NCBI GenBank assembly: GCA_016188625.1
Contig: JACPHL010000027.1
Location: 1 to 6,901, forward strand
Reading direction: 5' to 3'
DNA from: Candidatus Rokuibacteriota bacterium
GTDB taxonomy: Bacteria > Methylomirabilota > Methylomirabilia > Rokubacteriales > JACPHL01
DNA: 6,901 bases
In this document: piece after piece, positions 6,697-6,901 of the stretch
How positions within the stretch are numbered: position 1 is the first letter of the stretch
Layout: each line of letters opens with the position of its first letter
Position numbers and translations under genes: made by a program
Notes under the pieces: generated by a model
Database searches by the model: none
Seen by the model: the letters and a program-made list of their open reading frames with translations, nothing else
Told to the model about the DNA's origin: nothing

Positions 6697-6702
6697 GGAT
6701 GT

Positions 6703-6857
6703 GTTCCGCCTCTGGGGAGTCCGTCCCCCGGCAGGCCCCGAAGCCGGACGCTGAAAGGGCGCCCGGTCCCCCCGGGGGAGGTGTCGGCCCCGAGCGGAAC
6801 GTTAAGCGGAGCGGCGCGGGTCCCCGTCGTGAGCGAGCCGGGTGGGGAAGCCGGCTC
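6703..6857. other. Hairpin-rich non-coding region downstream of accB
   Basis: The 205 bases from 6697 to the window end hold no credible gene. GTTCCG-CTC-GGGG (within 6703-6717) pairs with CCCC-GAG-CGGAAC (6788-6800), 13 pairs with two single-base bulges. This long stem encloses CCGGC/GCCGG (6728-6747) and CCCGG/CCGGG (6762-6776). A further hairpin GAGCCGG/CCGGCTC (6835-6857) follows, with outer pairs GTGAG/CTCAC in an alternative fold. A purine-rich AAGGAGGAGGGG (6872-6883) looks like a ribosome site, but no start codon follows within normal distance in the window. No known riboswitch class was recognised. Confidence 0.5.
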
Positions 6858-6901
6858 ACGGGCTCAGAACGAAGGAGGAGGGGCCCCGCCCGGCGAGCCA
6901 C

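Noticed and set aside
6800-6810. GTTAAGC resembling an integron attC core site
   Set aside because: Only one core-like heptamer is present, with no partner at attC spacing, no cassette structure and no integrase in view.

Overview
The window is very GC-rich, single-copy bacterial DNA with strong G/C third-position bias. The bacterium is Gram-negative-type: it shows two putative lipoproteins and a secreted protein with a Sec signal. The set aroB / TPR protein / efp / accB, the GC content and the hairpin-rich intergenic DNA suggest an uncultured lineage such as Candidatus Rokubacteria/NC10 (Methylomirabilota) or a deltaproteobacterium. This placement is an impression from style and gene order, not a proven assignment.

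Layout. (1) Positions 1-1715, plus strand: the 3' part of aroB (3-dehydroquinate synthase, shikimate pathway), then two tandem small putative lipoproteins with a bacterial Ig-like fold, closed by a clear Rho-independent terminator. (2) Positions 1796-3328, minus strand: a secreted protein with three copies of a short beta-rich module, a long Pro/Ala linker and a C-terminal staphylococcal-nuclease-like domain that has lost most of its catalytic residues. (3) Positions 3329-3579: a divergent promoter region. (4) Positions 3580-4557, plus strand: an extended-SDR nucleotide-sugar epimerase/dehydratase closest in motifs to CDP-glucose 4,6-dehydratase. (5) Positions 4558-5026: about 470 bases without a gene, holding an array of six hairpins, a separate 157-base nested inverted-repeat element and a strong sigma70-type promoter. 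(6) Positions 5027-6696, plus strand: a compact operon of TPR protein, efp (elongation factor P) and accB (biotin carboxyl carrier protein). (7) Positions 6697-6901: at least 205 bases of non-coding, hairpin-rich DNA where accC would normally be expected almost directly after accB.

How the genes work together. The outer genes are housekeeping: aromatic amino acid synthesis, translation past polyproline stretches, and fatty acid synthesis. In many bacteria aroB or aroQ lies near efp-accB-accC. Here about 4.4 kb of accessory, mainly envelope-related genes separates aroB from the TPR-efp-accB unit. No complete mobile element, CRISPR array, tRNA or rRNA was seen. I found no clearly new multi-gene system. 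The most unusual items are the degenerate-nuclease repeat protein, the paired cysteine-bearing Ig-like lipoproteins (the first probably frameshifted at its 3' end), and three structured intergenic regions.
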